A DNA stretch of 64,000 bases from Streptomyces coelicoflavus (GCF_003112555.1 NZ_BEWB01000013.1:124001-188000); one strand, 5' to 3'. Counted from the first letter of the stretch, positions 7,441 to 17,162 are shown. Program-made: numbers and translations. The notes: a model not told the origin generated them from the letters alone.

Positions 7441-9627
7441 ATGGCCGACCCCTCCAGCTACCGCCCCAGGCCGGGAGAGATCCCGGACTCCCCGGGGGTG
7501 TACAGGTTCCGCGACGAGCACCGCCGGGTGATCTACGTCGGAAAGGCGAAGAGCCTGCGCCAGCGCCTGGCGAACTACTTCCAGGACCTGGCGAACCTGC
7601 ACCCCCGCACCCGCACCATGGTCACCACGGCGGCGTCCGTGGAGTGGACGGTGGTGTCCACGGAGGTCGAGGCGCTACAGCTGGAGTACTCCTGGATCAA
7701 GGAGTACGACCCCCGGTTCAACGTCAAGTACCGCGACGACAAGAGCTACCCGTACCTCGCGGTGACGATGAACGAGGAGTTCCCGCGCGTCCAGGTGATG
7801 CGCGGCCACAAGAAGAAGGGCGTGCGCTACTTCGGGCCCTACGGCCACGCCTGGGCGATCCGCGACACGGTCGACCTCCTGCTCCGCGTCTTCCCGGTGC
7901 GCACCTGCTCCGCGGGCGTCTTCAAGAACGCCGCCCGTACGGGCCGTCCCTGTCTGCTCGGCTACATCGGCAAGTGCTCCGCGCCCTGCGTCGGCCGGAT
8001 CACGCCAGACGACCACTGGGACCTGGCCGACGAGTTCTGCGACTTCATGGCCGGCCGCACCGGGACCTACCTGCGCCGCCTGGAGCGGCAGATGGCCGAC
8101 GCCGCGGAGGAGATGGAGTACGAGCGGGCGGCGCGCCTGCGGGACGACATCGGTGCCCTCAGGAAGGCGATGGAGAAGAGCGCGGTCGTGCTCGCCGACG
8201 CCACCGACGCCGACCTGATCGCGGTCGCCGAGGACGAGCTGGAGGCGGCCGTCCAGATCTTCCACGTGCGCGGCGGACGGGTGCGCGGCCAGCGCGGCTG
8301 GGTCACCGACAAGGTGGAGGAGATCACCACCGGCGCCCTCGTCGAGCACGCCCTCCAGCAGCTGTACGGCGAGGAGAGCGGCGACGCCGTCCCCAAGGAG
8401 GTCCTGGTCCCCGCCCTGCCCGACCCGGTCGAGCCCGTCCAGCTGTGGCTGACCGAGCGCCGCGGGTCGGGCGTGTCGCTGCGCATTCCGCAGCGCGGCG
8501 ACAAGAAGGCGCTGATGGAGACCGTCCAGCGCAACGCCCAGCAGGCCCTCGTCCTGCACAAGACCAAGCGCGCCTCCGACCTGACCACGCGCTCGCGCGC
8601 GCTGGAGGAGATCGCCGAGGCCCTCGACCTCGACAGCGCCCCGCTGCGCGTCGAGTGCTACGACATCTCGCACCTCCAGGGCGACGACGTCGTGGCCTCC
8701 ATGGTCGTCTTCGAGGACGGGCTGGCCCGGAAGAGCGAATACCGGCGGTTCCAGATCAAGGGCTTCGAGGGACAGGACGACGTCCGTTCCATGCACGAGG
8801 TCATCACCCGCCGCTTCCGCCGCTACCTCGCCGAGAAGGAGAAGACCGGCGAGTGGGCGGACGGCGAGGGACTCACCGACGGTGAGCAGCGCACCGAGGG
8901 TGAGCAGCGCATTGACGGTGAGCAGCGCACCGACGGCGGGCAGCGCACCGACGGTGAAGCCGGCACGGCCGGTGGGACCGGACCGGACGACGGCGAGGCC
9001 CTCACCCACGGCCCGGCGCTCAAGGACGAGGACGGCCGGCCCAAGCGGTTCGCATACCCGCCGCAGCTCGTCGTCGTCGACGGTGGGCAGCCGCAGGTCG
9101 CGGCCGCCCAGCGGGCGCTGGACGAGCTGGGCATCGACGACGTCGCCGTGTGCGGTCTCGCCAAGCGCCTGGAGGAGGTCTGGCTGCCCCGGGAGGACGA
9201 CCCGGTCGTCCTGCCCCGCACCAGCGAGGGCCTCTACCTGCTCCAGCGGGTCCGTGACGAGGCCCACCGCTTCGCGATCACCTACCAGCGCGCCAAGCGC
9301 GCCAAACGCTTCCGCGCCGGCCCGCTGGACGAGGTGCCCGGCCTGGGGGAGACCCGCAAGCAGGCACTGATCAAGCACTTCGGTTCGGTGAAGAGGCTGC
9401 GGTCGGCGACGATCGACCAGATCTGCGAGGTGCCCGGCATAGGCCGCAAGACGGCCGAGACCGTCGCCGCGGCCCTGGCCGGGGCCACCCCGGCCGGGCC
9501 CGCCGTGAACACGGCGACCGGAGAGATCATGGATGACGAGGACGGGGCACCCGAGACGACGGCGGATGCCCCGGGGGAGCCCGTGTCCGCGGGCACCCCG
9601 GACGAACGACGGGGGCAGGAGAGATGA
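7441..9627 (+). CDS. uvrC: UvrABC system protein C (excinuclease subunit)
   Basis: Makes both incisions around a UvrB-bound lesion. In its 728 residues I see the GIY-YIG domain (GVYRF and VIYVGKAKSLRQRL, from residue 19), a UVR motif near residue 220 (EMEYERAARLRDDI), the RNase H-like nuclease half (VECYDISHLQGDD) and tandem helix-hairpin-helix motifs (VPGLGETRKQAL, VPGIGRKTAETV). Residues 479-508 are five copies of a six-residue repeat (TDGEQR) from an 18-bp tandem repeat at 8875-8964. It is followed by more acidic linker, making an insertion of about 60 residues inside the nuclease half that is not in usual 600-residue family members. The acidic tail after the HhH is also extra. It overlaps rapZ by ATGA. 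Confidence 0.97.
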   Translation: MADPSSYRPRPGEIPDSPGVYRFRDEHRRVIYVGKAKSLRQRLANYFQDLANLHPRTRTMVTTAASVEWTVVSTEVEALQLEYSWIKEYDPRFNVKYRDDKSYPYLAVTMNEEFPRVQVMRGHKKKGVRYFGPYGHAWAIRDTVDLLLRVFPVRTCSAGVFKNAARTGRPCLLGYIGKCSAPCVGRITPDDHWDLADEFCDFMAGRTGTYLRRLERQMADAAEEMEYERAARLRDDIGALRKAMEKSAVVLADATDADLIAVAEDELEAAVQIFHVRGGRVRGQRGWVTDKVEEITTGALVEHALQQLYGEESGDAVPKEVLVPALPDPVEPVQLWLTERRGSGVSLRIPQRGDKKALMETVQRNAQQALVLHKTKRASDLTTRSRALEEIAEALDLDSAPLRVECYDISHLQGDDVVASMVVFEDGLARKSEYRRFQIKGFEGQDDVRSMHEVITRRFRRYLAEKEKTGEWADGEGLTDGEQRTEGEQRIDGEQRTDGGQRTDGEAGTAGGTGPDDGEALTHGPALKDEDGRPKRFAYPPQLVVVDGGQPQVAAAQRALDELGIDDVAVCGLAKRLEEVWLPREDDPVVLPRTSEGLYLLQRVRDEAHRFAITYQRAKRAKRFRAGPLDEVPGLGETRKQALIKHFGSVKRLRSATIDQICEVPGIGRKTAETVAAALAGATPAGPAVNTATGEIMDDEDGAPETTADAPGEPVSAGTPDERRGQER
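8875..8964 (+). repeat. 18-bp tandem repeat inside uvrC (five copies)
   Basis: Units start at 8875, 8893, 8911, 8929 and 8947 with consensus ACCGACGGTGAGCAGCGC; the third begins ATTGAC and the last two are diverged. The reading frame is kept, adding hexapeptides TDGEQR. Confidence 0.9.
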
Positions 9628-10586
9628 CCGAGCACGAGGCACAGCCCGCAGCGGACCGAGAACAGACGCGCGACGACGGAGCACAGGTGAGTACGGGCAA
9701 GGAAACAGCCGGGGCGCACGAGGCGGCCATCCCCGAGCTGGTGATCATCTCCGGCATGTCCGGGGCCGGCCGCTCGACGGCCGCCAAGTGTCTGGAGGAC
9801 CTCGGCTGGTTCGTCGTCGACAACCTGCCGCCCGCGCTGATCCCCACGATGGTGGAGCTGGGTGCCCGTTCCCAGGGCAACGTGGCCCGCATCGCGGTGG
9901 TCGTCGACGTCCGCGGCCGGCGCTTCTTCGACAACCTGCGCGAGTCCCTCGCGGACCTCGACGCCCGCGGTGTCACCCGCCGGATCGTCTTCCTGGAGTC
10001 CTCCGACGACGCCCTGGTGCGCCGTTTCGAGTCGGTGCGCCGCCCGCACCCCCTCCAGGGCGACGGCCGCATCGTCGACGGCATCGCCGCCGAGCGCGAG
10101 CTGCTGCGGGAGCTGCGCGGCGACGCCGACCTGGTGATCGACACCTCCAGCCTCAACGTGCACGAGCTGCGCGCCAAGATGGACGCGCAGTTCGCCGGCG
10201 ACGAGGAGCCCGAGCTGCGGGCCACGGTGATGTCCTTCGGCTTCAAGTACGGGCTCCCGGTCGACGCCGACCTCGTCGTCGACATGCGCTTCCTGCCCAA
10301 CCCGCACTGGGTCCCGGAGCTGCGCCCCTTCACCGGGCTCAACGAGGAGGTCTCCAGCTACGTCCTCAACCAGCCCGGGGCCAAGGAGTTCCTCGACCGC
10401 TATGCCGAGCTGCTCCAGCTGATCGCCGCGGGCTACCGTCGGGAGGGCAAGCGCTATGTGACCGTCGCCGTCGGCTGCACCGGCGGCAAGCACCGGTCCG
10501 TGGCCATGTCGGAGAAGCTCGCCGCCCGGCTCGCCGCCGAGGGCGTGGAGACGGTGGTCGTCCACCGGGACATGGGACGGGAATGA
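9624..10586 (+). CDS. rapZ: RapZ-family nucleotide-binding protein
   Basis: Member of the RapZ/YvcJ P-loop family, 320 residues. In E. coli RapZ is an RNase adaptor that senses glucosamine-6-phosphate; the role in actinobacteria is less clear. The P-loop is GMSGAGRST (residues 44-52), with Arg where the Walker lysine normally sits, as I recall for actinobacterial homologues. The C-terminal domain ends with the family motif VGCTGGKHRSV. The first 35 residues are a disordered acidic extension. The ATG overlaps the uvrC stop (ATGA), and it stands in the conserved rapZ-yvcK-whiA order that links cell-wall precursor control with division and sporulation genes. Confidence 0.95.
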   Translation: MTEHEAQPAADREQTRDDGAQVSTGKETAGAHEAAIPELVIISGMSGAGRSTAAKCLEDLGWFVVDNLPPALIPTMVELGARSQGNVARIAVVVDVRGRRFFDNLRESLADLDARGVTRRIVFLESSDDALVRRFESVRRPHPLQGDGRIVDGIAAERELLRELRGDADLVIDTSSLNVHELRAKMDAQFAGDEEPELRATVMSFGFKYGLPVDADLVVDMRFLPNPHWVPELRPFTGLNEEVSSYVLNQPGAKEFLDRYAELLQLIAAGYRREGKRYVTVAVGCTGGKHRSVAMSEKLAARLAAEGVETVVVHRDMGRE

Positions 10587-10593
10587 CAGGGGA

Positions 10594-11685
10594 ATGACAG
10601 GACGCACTCCGCGGCTGAGCAGGCTGCGCCGGGTGGTGCCCGAGGGGCGCGGCGGCAGGCCCGCCGACGCCCGGGCGGCCCGGCCCGAACAGACGCGCGG
10701 CGGCAAGCCGCGCCGCCGGGGGGCCCAGCCCAAGGTCGTCGCCCTCGGCGGCGGCATGGGCCTGTCCGCCTCGCTCGCCGCACTGCGCCGGATCACCGGC
10801 GACCTCACCGCCGTCGTCACCGTCGCCGACGACGGCGGCTCCAGCGGGCGCCTGCGCGACGAGCTGGGCGTGCTGCCGCCCGGCGACCTGCGCAAGGCGC
10901 TGGCCGCGCTGTGCGGCGACGACGACTGGGGCCAGACCTGGGCCCGCGTCATCCAGCACCGCTTCCAGTCCCAGGGCGACCTGCACGAACACGCGGTCGG
11001 CAATCTGCTGATCGTCGCCCTGTGGGAGCAGCTCGGCGACCACGTCCAGGCGCTGGACCTGGTGGGCAAGCTGCTCGGCGCGCACGGGCGGGTGCTGCCC
11101 ATGTCCGCCGTCCCGCTGGAGCTCCAGGCCCTGGTCAGGGGCCACGACCCGGAGCGGCCCGACGAGGTGGACACCGTACGGGGACAGGCGACCGTGGCGC
11201 TCACGCCCGGTGAGGTGCAGTCCGTGCACCTGGTGCCCAGCGACCCGCCGGCCGTCCCCGACGCGGTCGACGCCGTCCTGGACGCCGACTGGGTGGTGCT
11301 GGGCCCCGGCTCCTGGTTCTCGTCGGTCATCCCGCACCTGCTCGTGCCGGATCTGCTGGACGCGCTGGTCGAGACGAAGGCGCGCCGGGTGCTCTCGCTG
11401 AACCTCGCCCCGCAGCCCGGAGAAACTGAGGGCTTCTCACCGCAGCGTCATTTGGAGGTTTTGGGACGACACGCCCCTAAACTCGCCCTGGACGTGGTGC
11501 TGGCCGACGAGGCCGCCGTGCCCGACCGTGACTCGCTCACCGACGCCGCGAAACGGTTCGGCGCCGCGGTCGAGCTGGCTCCGGTCGCCCGGACCGACGG
11601 GACCCCGAGGCACGACCCGGAGCTGCTGGCCGCCGCGTACGACCGTATTTTTCGGATGCATGGAAGGATCGGCCCATGGCGATGA
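10594..11685 (+). CDS. yvcK: YvcK/CofD-like gluconeogenesis factor
   Basis: CofD-fold protein of 363 residues (YvcK/CuvA group), needed in other Gram-positive bacteria for growth on gluconeogenic carbon and for placing cell-wall synthesis; it binds UDP-sugars. The signature GGGMGLSASL near residue 52 and ADDGGSSGRLR near residue 78 mark the nucleotide-binding site. About 45 basic residues precede the domain. The ATG lies 8 bases after the rapZ stop within a direct repeat GGGAATGACAGG, so its start region looks like a duplication of the end of rapZ. The last 10 bases overlap whiA. Confidence 0.95.
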   Translation: MTGRTPRLSRLRRVVPEGRGGRPADARAARPEQTRGGKPRRRGAQPKVVALGGGMGLSASLAALRRITGDLTAVVTVADDGGSSGRLRDELGVLPPGDLRKALAALCGDDDWGQTWARVIQHRFQSQGDLHEHAVGNLLIVALWEQLGDHVQALDLVGKLLGAHGRVLPMSAVPLELQALVRGHDPERPDEVDTVRGQATVALTPGEVQSVHLVPSDPPAVPDAVDAVLDADWVVLGPGSWFSSVIPHLLVPDLLDALVETKARRVLSLNLAPQPGETEGFSPQRHLEVLGRHAPKLALDVVLADEAAVPDRDSLTDAAKRFGAAVELAPVARTDGTPRHDPELLAAAYDRIFRMHGRIGPWR

Positions 11686-12668
11686 CGGCAGCGGTGAAGG
11701 ATGAGATCTCCCGGCTCCCCGTCACCCGGACCTGCTGCAGAAAGGCGGAGGTCTCCGCCATTCTGCGGTTCGCCGGCGGCCTCCACCTGGTGAGCGGGCG
11801 CATTGTGATCGAGGCGGAGCTGGACATCGCGAGGGCGGCCCGTCGGCTGAAGCAGGACATCCTGGAGATCTTCGGACACAGTTCCGAGCTGATCGTGATG
11901 GCGCCGGGCGGGCTGCGCCGCGGTTCGCGCTACGTCGTCCGGGTGGTCGCGGGCGGTGACCAGCTGGCCCGGCAGACCGGCCTGGTGGACGGCCGGGGCC
12001 GCCCGATCCGCGGTCTGCCGCCGCAGGTGGTCTCGGGGGCCACCTGCGACGCCGAGGCCGCCTGGCGCGGAGCATTCCTGGCGCACGGCTCGCTCACCGA
12101 GCCCGGCCGCTCCTCCTCCCTGGAGGTGACCTGCCCGGGCCCGGAGGCCGCGCTCGCGCTGGTGGGCGCCGCCCGCCGGCTGTCTATCCCCGCCAAGGCG
12201 CGCGAGGTGCGCGGTGTGGACCGGGTCGTCGTCCGCGACGGCGACGCGATCGGCGCGCTGCTCACCCGGCTCGGCGCCCACGACGCGGTGCTGGCCTGGG
12301 AGGAGCGGCGGCTGCGGCGCGAGGTCCGCGCCACCGCCAACCGCCTCGCCAACTTCGACGACGCCAATCTGCGCCGCTCCGCCCGCGCGGCCGTCGCCGC
12401 CGGCGCCCGGGTCCAGCGCGCCCTGGAGATCCTCGCCGACGACGTGCCCGAGCACCTCGCCGCCGCGGGCCGGCTCCGTATGGAGCACAAGCAGGCCTCC
12501 CTGGAGGAGCTGGGCGCCCTCGCCGACCCGCCGCTGACCAAGGACGCCGTCGCCGGCCGCATCCGCCGTCTGCTGGCCATGGCCGACAAGCGGGCCTCGG
12601 ACCTGGGCATCGCCGGCACGGACGCCAACCTCGGCGAGGAGGAGATGGCCGACAACCTCGTCGGCTGA
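11676..12668 (+). CDS. whiA: Sporulation transcription factor WhiA
   Basis: Transcription factor that with WhiB switches Streptomyces aerial hyphae to sporulation septation. The 330-residue protein has an N-terminal LAGLIDADG-related domain (RKAEVSAILRFAGGLHL) and a C-terminal DNA-binding HTH (ASLEELGALADPPLTKDAVAGRIRRLL). Catalytic endonuclease residues are known to be degenerate in the family. The ATG at 11676 lies inside the end of yvcK with AAGGA just upstream, so it is co-translated with that operon. In S. coelicolor a second promoter within the upstream gene raises whiA; I cannot see a definite one here. Confidence 0.97.
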   Translation: MAMTAAVKDEISRLPVTRTCCRKAEVSAILRFAGGLHLVSGRIVIEAELDIARAARRLKQDILEIFGHSSELIVMAPGGLRRGSRYVVRVVAGGDQLARQTGLVDGRGRPIRGLPPQVVSGATCDAEAAWRGAFLAHGSLTEPGRSSSLEVTCPGPEAALALVGAARRLSIPAKAREVRGVDRVVVRDGDAIGALLTRLGAHDAVLAWEERRLRREVRATANRLANFDDANLRRSARAAVAAGARVQRALEILADDVPEHLAAAGRLRMEHKQASLEELGALADPPLTKDAVAGRIRRLLAMADKRASDLGIAGTDANLGEEEMADNLVG

Positions 12669-12719
12669 GCGGACGCCCCCGGGCCCCGGGCCCCCGGGCC
12701 GTACGGAACGAGGACAACG

Positions 12720-12760
12720 AGCCGGTGCCGGCGCCCACTTGGGTGACCGGTACCGGCTTT
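12720..12760 (+). terminator. Terminator of the uvrC-whiA operon
   Basis: Stem GCCGGTGCCGG (12721-12731) pairs with CCGGTACCGGC (12747-12757) with one mismatch, loop of 15 bases, followed by TTT. Confidence 0.75.
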
Positions 12761-12871
12761 CGCGTGTCCTTGCCGCACTCTTGACTCGATCATGAGCTGT
12801 CATGAGCCTGGCATCTGTTCGCCGCCGTGGCGGACCCAGGCCTGTCGGACAGGCCCCACCCAGGGGGTTTC

Positions 12872-15853
12872 ATGAGACGAAGAGCGAGATCGATCCTCGC
12901 CGTCGGCGCGCTCCTGATCGGCGGAGCGAGCTTCGCACCCAACGCCCAGGCACACCCCGCGGACCCGGCGACCCCGGACGCGAACGAAGTGAAGGTCTTC
13001 CGCGCCGACGTCACCAAGGAGCAGGTACCCCTGCTGCTGGCCGCCGGCCAGGACGGCCACGAACTCGGCGAGCAGGTACCCGCCCGGGGAACCGCCGCCG
13101 TCGAGCTCTACCTGACCGACAAGCAGGCCGGCACGCTCGAGGAACAGGGCGTCGACCTCACCGAGCACACCCTGTCCGCCAAGGCCGCCGAGCGCGTCGA
13201 CGACGCCGCCGACGGCGTCTTCCGCCCCTACAGCGGCAGCGGCGGCCTGCGCGAGGAGATCCTGCGCACCGCCCAGGAGAACCCCGGCCTCACCAAGGTC
13301 GTCTCCATCGGCAAGACGGTCAACGGCCAGGACATCCTGGCGCTCAAGCTCACCAAGCACGCGAAGAAGTCGAAGGACGGCTCCAAGCCCTCCGTCCTCT
13401 ACATGTCCAACCAGCACGCGCGCGAGTGGATCACCCCGGAGATGACCCGGCGGCTGATGCACCACTACCTGGACAACTACAAGAAGGACCGGCGGATCAG
13501 GAAGATCGTCGACTCCACCGAACTGTGGTTCGTCCTGTCGGCCAACCCCGACGGCTACGACTACACCTTCGAGAGCGACGACAACCGCCTCTGGCGCAAG
13601 AACCTGCGCGACGTCAACGGCGACGGCACCATCAGCACCGGCGACGGCGTCGACCTCAACCGCAACTTCGCCTACAAGTGGGGCTACGACGACGAGGGCT
13701 CGTCCCCCAACCCCACCAGCGAGACCTACCGCGGCGCGAGCCCCGGCTCCGAGCCCGAGACCAAGGCACTGGACGCCTTCCAGAAGCGGATCGGCTTCAC
13801 GTACGGCATCAACTACCACTCCGCCGCCGAACTCCTCCTCTACGGCGTCGGCTGGCAGGTGGCCACCAACACCCCGGACGACGTCCTCTACCAGGCGCTG
13901 GCCGGCACCCCCGACAACTCCGCGATCCCCGGCTACCACCCGCAGGTCTCCTCCGAGCTGTACACCACCAACGGCGAGGCCGACGGGCACGCGGCCAACG
14001 TCAACGGCATGGCGATGTTCACCCCGGAGATGTCGACCTGCCAGACGGCCTCCGACGTGGACCCCGACGACCAGTGGAACGCCCGCGACTGCCAGTCGGG
14101 CTTCAACTTCCCCGACGACGAGAAGCTGATCCAGCAGGAGTTCGCCAAGAACATCCCCTTCGCGCTCTCCGTCGCCGAGTCCGCCGCGCACCCCGACCGG
14201 CCGTCCTCCTCGGTCGGCCTGGACGCCGCCGACTTCACCCCGGCCCCCTTCACCACCTCCTACGCACGCGGCGCCGACCAGGAGGTCTCCGTCGTCGTCC
14301 GCAAGTCCGTGCGCGACAAGGAGCTGAAGTACCGCGTCAACGGCGGCCGCACCCACGACGCGACGCTGCGGCCCTGGCGGGGCGGCGAGACGTACGGCGG
14401 CGAGGACAACCTCTACTTCGACGAGTACCGGGCCGAGGTCAGGGGCGCCGACCCCGGCGACCGCGTCGAGGTCTGGTTCACCGGCGAGGCACCCCGGGGC
14501 ACCCACCACGGCCACGACCGGCACGGCAAGCGCACCGAGAGCGAGCACTTCACGTACAAGGTCGCCGAGCGGCCCCGCGCCGACGTCCTCGTCGTCGCCG
14601 AGGAAGGCGCGAAGACCACGCAGACCCAGACGTACGTCGACGCGCTCAAGGCCAACGGCCACCGCGCCGCCGTCTGGGACGTCGCCACGCAGGGCGCCCC
14701 CGACGCGCTCGGCGTCCTCGGCCACTTCGGCACCGTCGTCCACTACACGGGCGCCGCGGTGCCCGGCAACGCCACCCAGCTCCAGCTGCGCGCCTTCCTC
14801 AACGAGGGCGGCAAGCTGATCGAAGCCGGCGAGCAGGCCGGCGGCGACGTCGACCTCGGCGGCGGCACCCTCTCCGACGACTTCAGCCAGTACTACCTGG
14901 GCGCCTACACCCGCACCGCCACCTCCGGCGCCACCGGGTTCACCGGCTCCGGCAAGCTCGACAAGGCCGACGGCACCCTCGGCGACGCCCCCGGCAACCC
15001 GCTGGACGCCGCCGGCGCGTACAGCGTGACCTCCGACGAGCTGGACCCCGGCACGTACCCGCAGTTCGCGAGCGCGGGCGCCGGGAAGTTCGCCGGAACG
15101 GTCAACCCGTACGGGCCGTACGCGGGGGAGTGGATGGCCGCCGCCGTCCACACCGACGACGCCTACAAGCGACTCACCCGCACCGTCGACCTCACCGGAG
15201 TCACCGCCTCCGACCGTCCCACGCTCCGCACCCAGCTGCTGTGGGACACCGAGCGCGGCTACGACAACGCCCTGGTCGAGGCCCACACCACCGGCGCCGA
15301 CGACTGGACCACGCTGCCCGAGGCGAACGGCGCCACCGGCACGGCCGTGCCCGCCGAGTGCGCGGCCGGGTTCTACCTGGCCGGGCACCCCTGGCTGGCG
15401 CACTACCTGACGCTGTCCGACGAGGGCTGCACCGCGACCGGCACCACCGGGCAGTGGAACAGCCTCACCGGCTCCTCCGGCGGCTGGAAGCAGGTCGAGT
15501 TCGACCTGAGCGCCTACGCAGGGAAGTCCGTGGAGGTCTCGATCGCGTACGTCACCGACCCGGGCAGCGGCGGCCGCGGCGTCCTCGCCGACGTGGCCTC
15601 CCTGGTCGTCGGGGGCGCGGCGGCGCAGACCGAGGGCTTCGAGACCTCGCTGGGCGCCTGGCGGGTCTCCGGCCCGCCCGCGGGCAGCCCCGCCGTCCTG
15701 AAGGACTGGACCCGCACCGGGACCCTGTTCCAGACCTACGGCGCCGTCACCACGGACGACACCGTGCTGCTCGGCTTCGGCCTGGAGCACCTCGCCGAAC
15801 CGGCCGCCCGCGCGGCACTGGTCCGGCAGGCGCTGCGTGCCCTGGACGAGTGA
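12872..15853 (+). CDS. Secreted zinc carboxypeptidase (peptidase family M14)
   Basis: Secreted metallocarboxypeptidase of 993 residues that removes C-terminal residues from extracellular peptides. A signal peptide with cleavage after AQA (residue 27) is followed by a propeptide-like region. In the catalytic domain the zinc ligands are H182 and E185 (QHAREW) and H316 (INYHS), and the catalytic Glu is E386 (FTPEMS). The ANPDGY and DLNRNF motifs are intact. A long C-terminal half (about residues 440-990) carries beta-sandwich-type repeats with Gly/Asp-rich loops and probably binds substrate or cell wall. I start at the ATG at 12872 just after GGGGG; 15 codons upstream another ATG lacks a ribosome site. 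It stands alone between two terminators. Confidence 0.93.
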   Translation: MRRRARSILAVGALLIGGASFAPNAQAHPADPATPDANEVKVFRADVTKEQVPLLLAAGQDGHELGEQVPARGTAAVELYLTDKQAGTLEEQGVDLTEHTLSAKAAERVDDAADGVFRPYSGSGGLREEILRTAQENPGLTKVVSIGKTVNGQDILALKLTKHAKKSKDGSKPSVLYMSNQHAREWITPEMTRRLMHHYLDNYKKDRRIRKIVDSTELWFVLSANPDGYDYTFESDDNRLWRKNLRDVNGDGTISTGDGVDLNRNFAYKWGYDDEGSSPNPTSETYRGASPGSEPETKALDAFQKRIGFTYGINYHSAAELLLYGVGWQVATNTPDDVLYQALAGTPDNSAIPGYHPQVSSELYTTNGEADGHAANVNGMAMFTPEMSTCQTASDVDPDDQWNARDCQSGFNFPDDEKLIQQEFAKNIPFALSVAESAAHPDRPSSSVGLDAADFTPAPFTTSYARGADQEVSVVVRKSVRDKELKYRVNGGRTHDATLRPWRGGETYGGEDNLYFDEYRAEVRGADPGDRVEVWFTGEAPRGTHHGHDRHGKRTESEHFTYKVAERPRADVLVVAEEGAKTTQTQTYVDALKANGHRAAVWDVATQGAPDALGVLGHFGTVVHYTGAAVPGNATQLQLRAFLNEGGKLIEAGEQAGGDVDLGGGTLSDDFSQYYLGAYTRTATSGATGFTGSGKLDKADGTLGDAPGNPLDAAGAYSVTSDELDPGTYPQFASAGAGKFAGTVNPYGPYAGEWMAAAVHTDDAYKRLTRTVDLTGVTASDRPTLRTQLLWDTERGYDNALVEAHTTGADDWTTLPEANGATGTAVPAECAAGFYLAGHPWLAHYLTLSDEGCTATGTTGQWNSLTGSSGGWKQVEFDLSAYAGKSVEVSIAYVTDPGSGGRGVLADVASLVVGGAAAQTEGFETSLGAWRVSGPPAGSPAVLKDWTRTGTLFQTYGAVTTDDTVLLGFGLEHLAEPAARAALVRQALRALDE

Positions 15854-15913
15854 ATTCCGGTGTGCGGGGGACTGACCCGGTGTAGCGAAATCGGGTGATC
15901 GGTCCCCGTCGCC

Positions 15914-15955
15914 CAGGGCGGTCCGTACCCCTACTGGCGGGTACGGACCGCCCTG
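15914..15955 (+). terminator. Terminator after the carboxypeptidase
   Basis: Perfect 17-bp stem (15914-15930 with 15939-15955) and 8-base loop CTACTGGC, no U tract. It lies 126 bp before gap, so it separates the two transcripts. Confidence 0.85.
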
Positions 15956-16080
15956 CCGGGTATGGGGCGTCTCGATGTCACCCCCGAGGCCCCGGAGAGG
16001 TAGGGTCGGAGGTGGTCGGGGACATCCCAAATACAGCTCGCCGGCACATCGGGCCGGCGTACCAACGAGGAGATCGGTTC

Positions 16081-17091
16081 GTGACGATCCGCGTAGGCAT
16101 CAACGGCTTTGGCCGCATCGGTCGTAACTACTTCCGCGCGCTGCTGGAGCAGGGTGCGGACATCGAGATCGTGGCTGTCAACGACCTGGGTGACACCGCG
16201 ACCACCGCCCACCTGCTGAAGTACGACACCATCCTCGGCCGCCTCAAGGCGGAGGTCTCGCACACCGAGGACACCATCACCGTCGACGGCAAGACCATCA
16301 AGGTCCTGTCCGAGCGCAACCCGGCCGACATCCCGTGGGGTGAGCTGGGCGTCGACATCGTGGTCGAGTCGACCGGCATCTTCACGAAGAAGGCGGACGC
16401 GGAGAAGCACATCGCCGGTGGCGCGAAGAAGGTCCTCATCTCGGCTCCGGCCAAGGACGAGGACATCACCATCGTGATGGGCGTCAACCAGGACAAGTAC
16501 GACCCGGCCAGCCACCACGTCATCTCCAACGCCTCCTGCACCACCAACTGTGTGGCGCCGATGGCCAAGGTCCTCGACGAGAACTTCGGCATCGTCAAGG
16601 GCCTGATGACGACGGTGCACGCGTACACCAACGACCAGCGGATCCTGGACTTCCCGCACAAGGACCTGCGCCGCGCCCGTGCCGCCGCGGAGAACATCAT
16701 CCCGACCACCACGGGCGCCGCCAAGGCCACCGCGCTGGTCCTGCCGCAGCTCAAGGGCAAGCTCGACGGCATCGCGATGCGCGTCCCGGTCCCGACCGGC
16801 TCGGCCACCGACCTGGTCGTCGAGCTCCAGCGCGAGGTCACCAAGGACGAGGTCAACGCCGCGTTCAAGAAGGCCGCCGACGACGGCGACCTCAAGGGCA
16901 TCCTGTTCTACACCGAGGACGCGATCGTCTCCTCGGACATCACGGGCGACCCGGCCTCCTGCACCTTCGACTCCTCCCTGACCATGGTCCAGGAGGGCAA
17001 GTCGGTGAAGATCCTCGGCTGGTACGACAACGAGTGGGGCTACTCGAACCGCCTCGTCGACCTCACGGTCTTCGTCGGCAACCAGCTCTGA
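16081..17091 (+). CDS. gap: Glyceraldehyde-3-phosphate dehydrogenase
   Basis: NAD-dependent glycolytic dehydrogenase, 336 residues. The Rossmann motif INGFGRIGRNYFRA is at the N-terminus and the catalytic Cys is C153 in SNASCTTNC; GWYDNEWGYSNR closes the chain. The GTG at 16081 follows GAGGAG by 8 bases; an in-frame start further upstream would run through the terminator. It lies upstream of pgk and tpiA, but a strong hairpin between gap and pgk means most transcripts probably end after gap, allowing a higher level of this enzyme. Confidence 0.98.
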   Translation: MTIRVGINGFGRIGRNYFRALLEQGADIEIVAVNDLGDTATTAHLLKYDTILGRLKAEVSHTEDTITVDGKTIKVLSERNPADIPWGELGVDIVVESTGIFTKKADAEKHIAGGAKKVLISAPAKDEDITIVMGVNQDKYDPASHHVISNASCTTNCVAPMAKVLDENFGIVKGLMTTVHAYTNDQRILDFPHKDLRRARAAAENIIPTTTGAAKATALVLPQLKGKLDGIAMRVPVPTGSATDLVVELQREVTKDEVNAAFKKAADDGDLKGILFYTEDAIVSSDITGDPASCTFDSSLTMVQEGKSVKILGWYDNEWGYSNRLVDLTVFVGNQL

Positions 17092-17120
17092 TCCACTTCA
17101 GCAAGGCACCTCATGCGGTA

Positions 17121-17162
17121 GCAGGGCTCGGGCAGCGCAAGGTCGCGCTGTCCGGGCCCTGC
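17121..17162 (+). terminator. Terminator or attenuator between gap and pgk
   Basis: An 18-bp stem (17121-17138 with 17145-17162) closes the loop AAGGTC; two of the pairs are G-U, the rest Watson-Crick. No U tract follows. Confidence 0.75.

Noticed and set aside
12800..16030. 1076-residue minus-strand frame over the carboxypeptidase gene
   Set aside because: It is the mirror frame of a gene with strong family motifs; it also runs through a terminator hairpin and has no start site.
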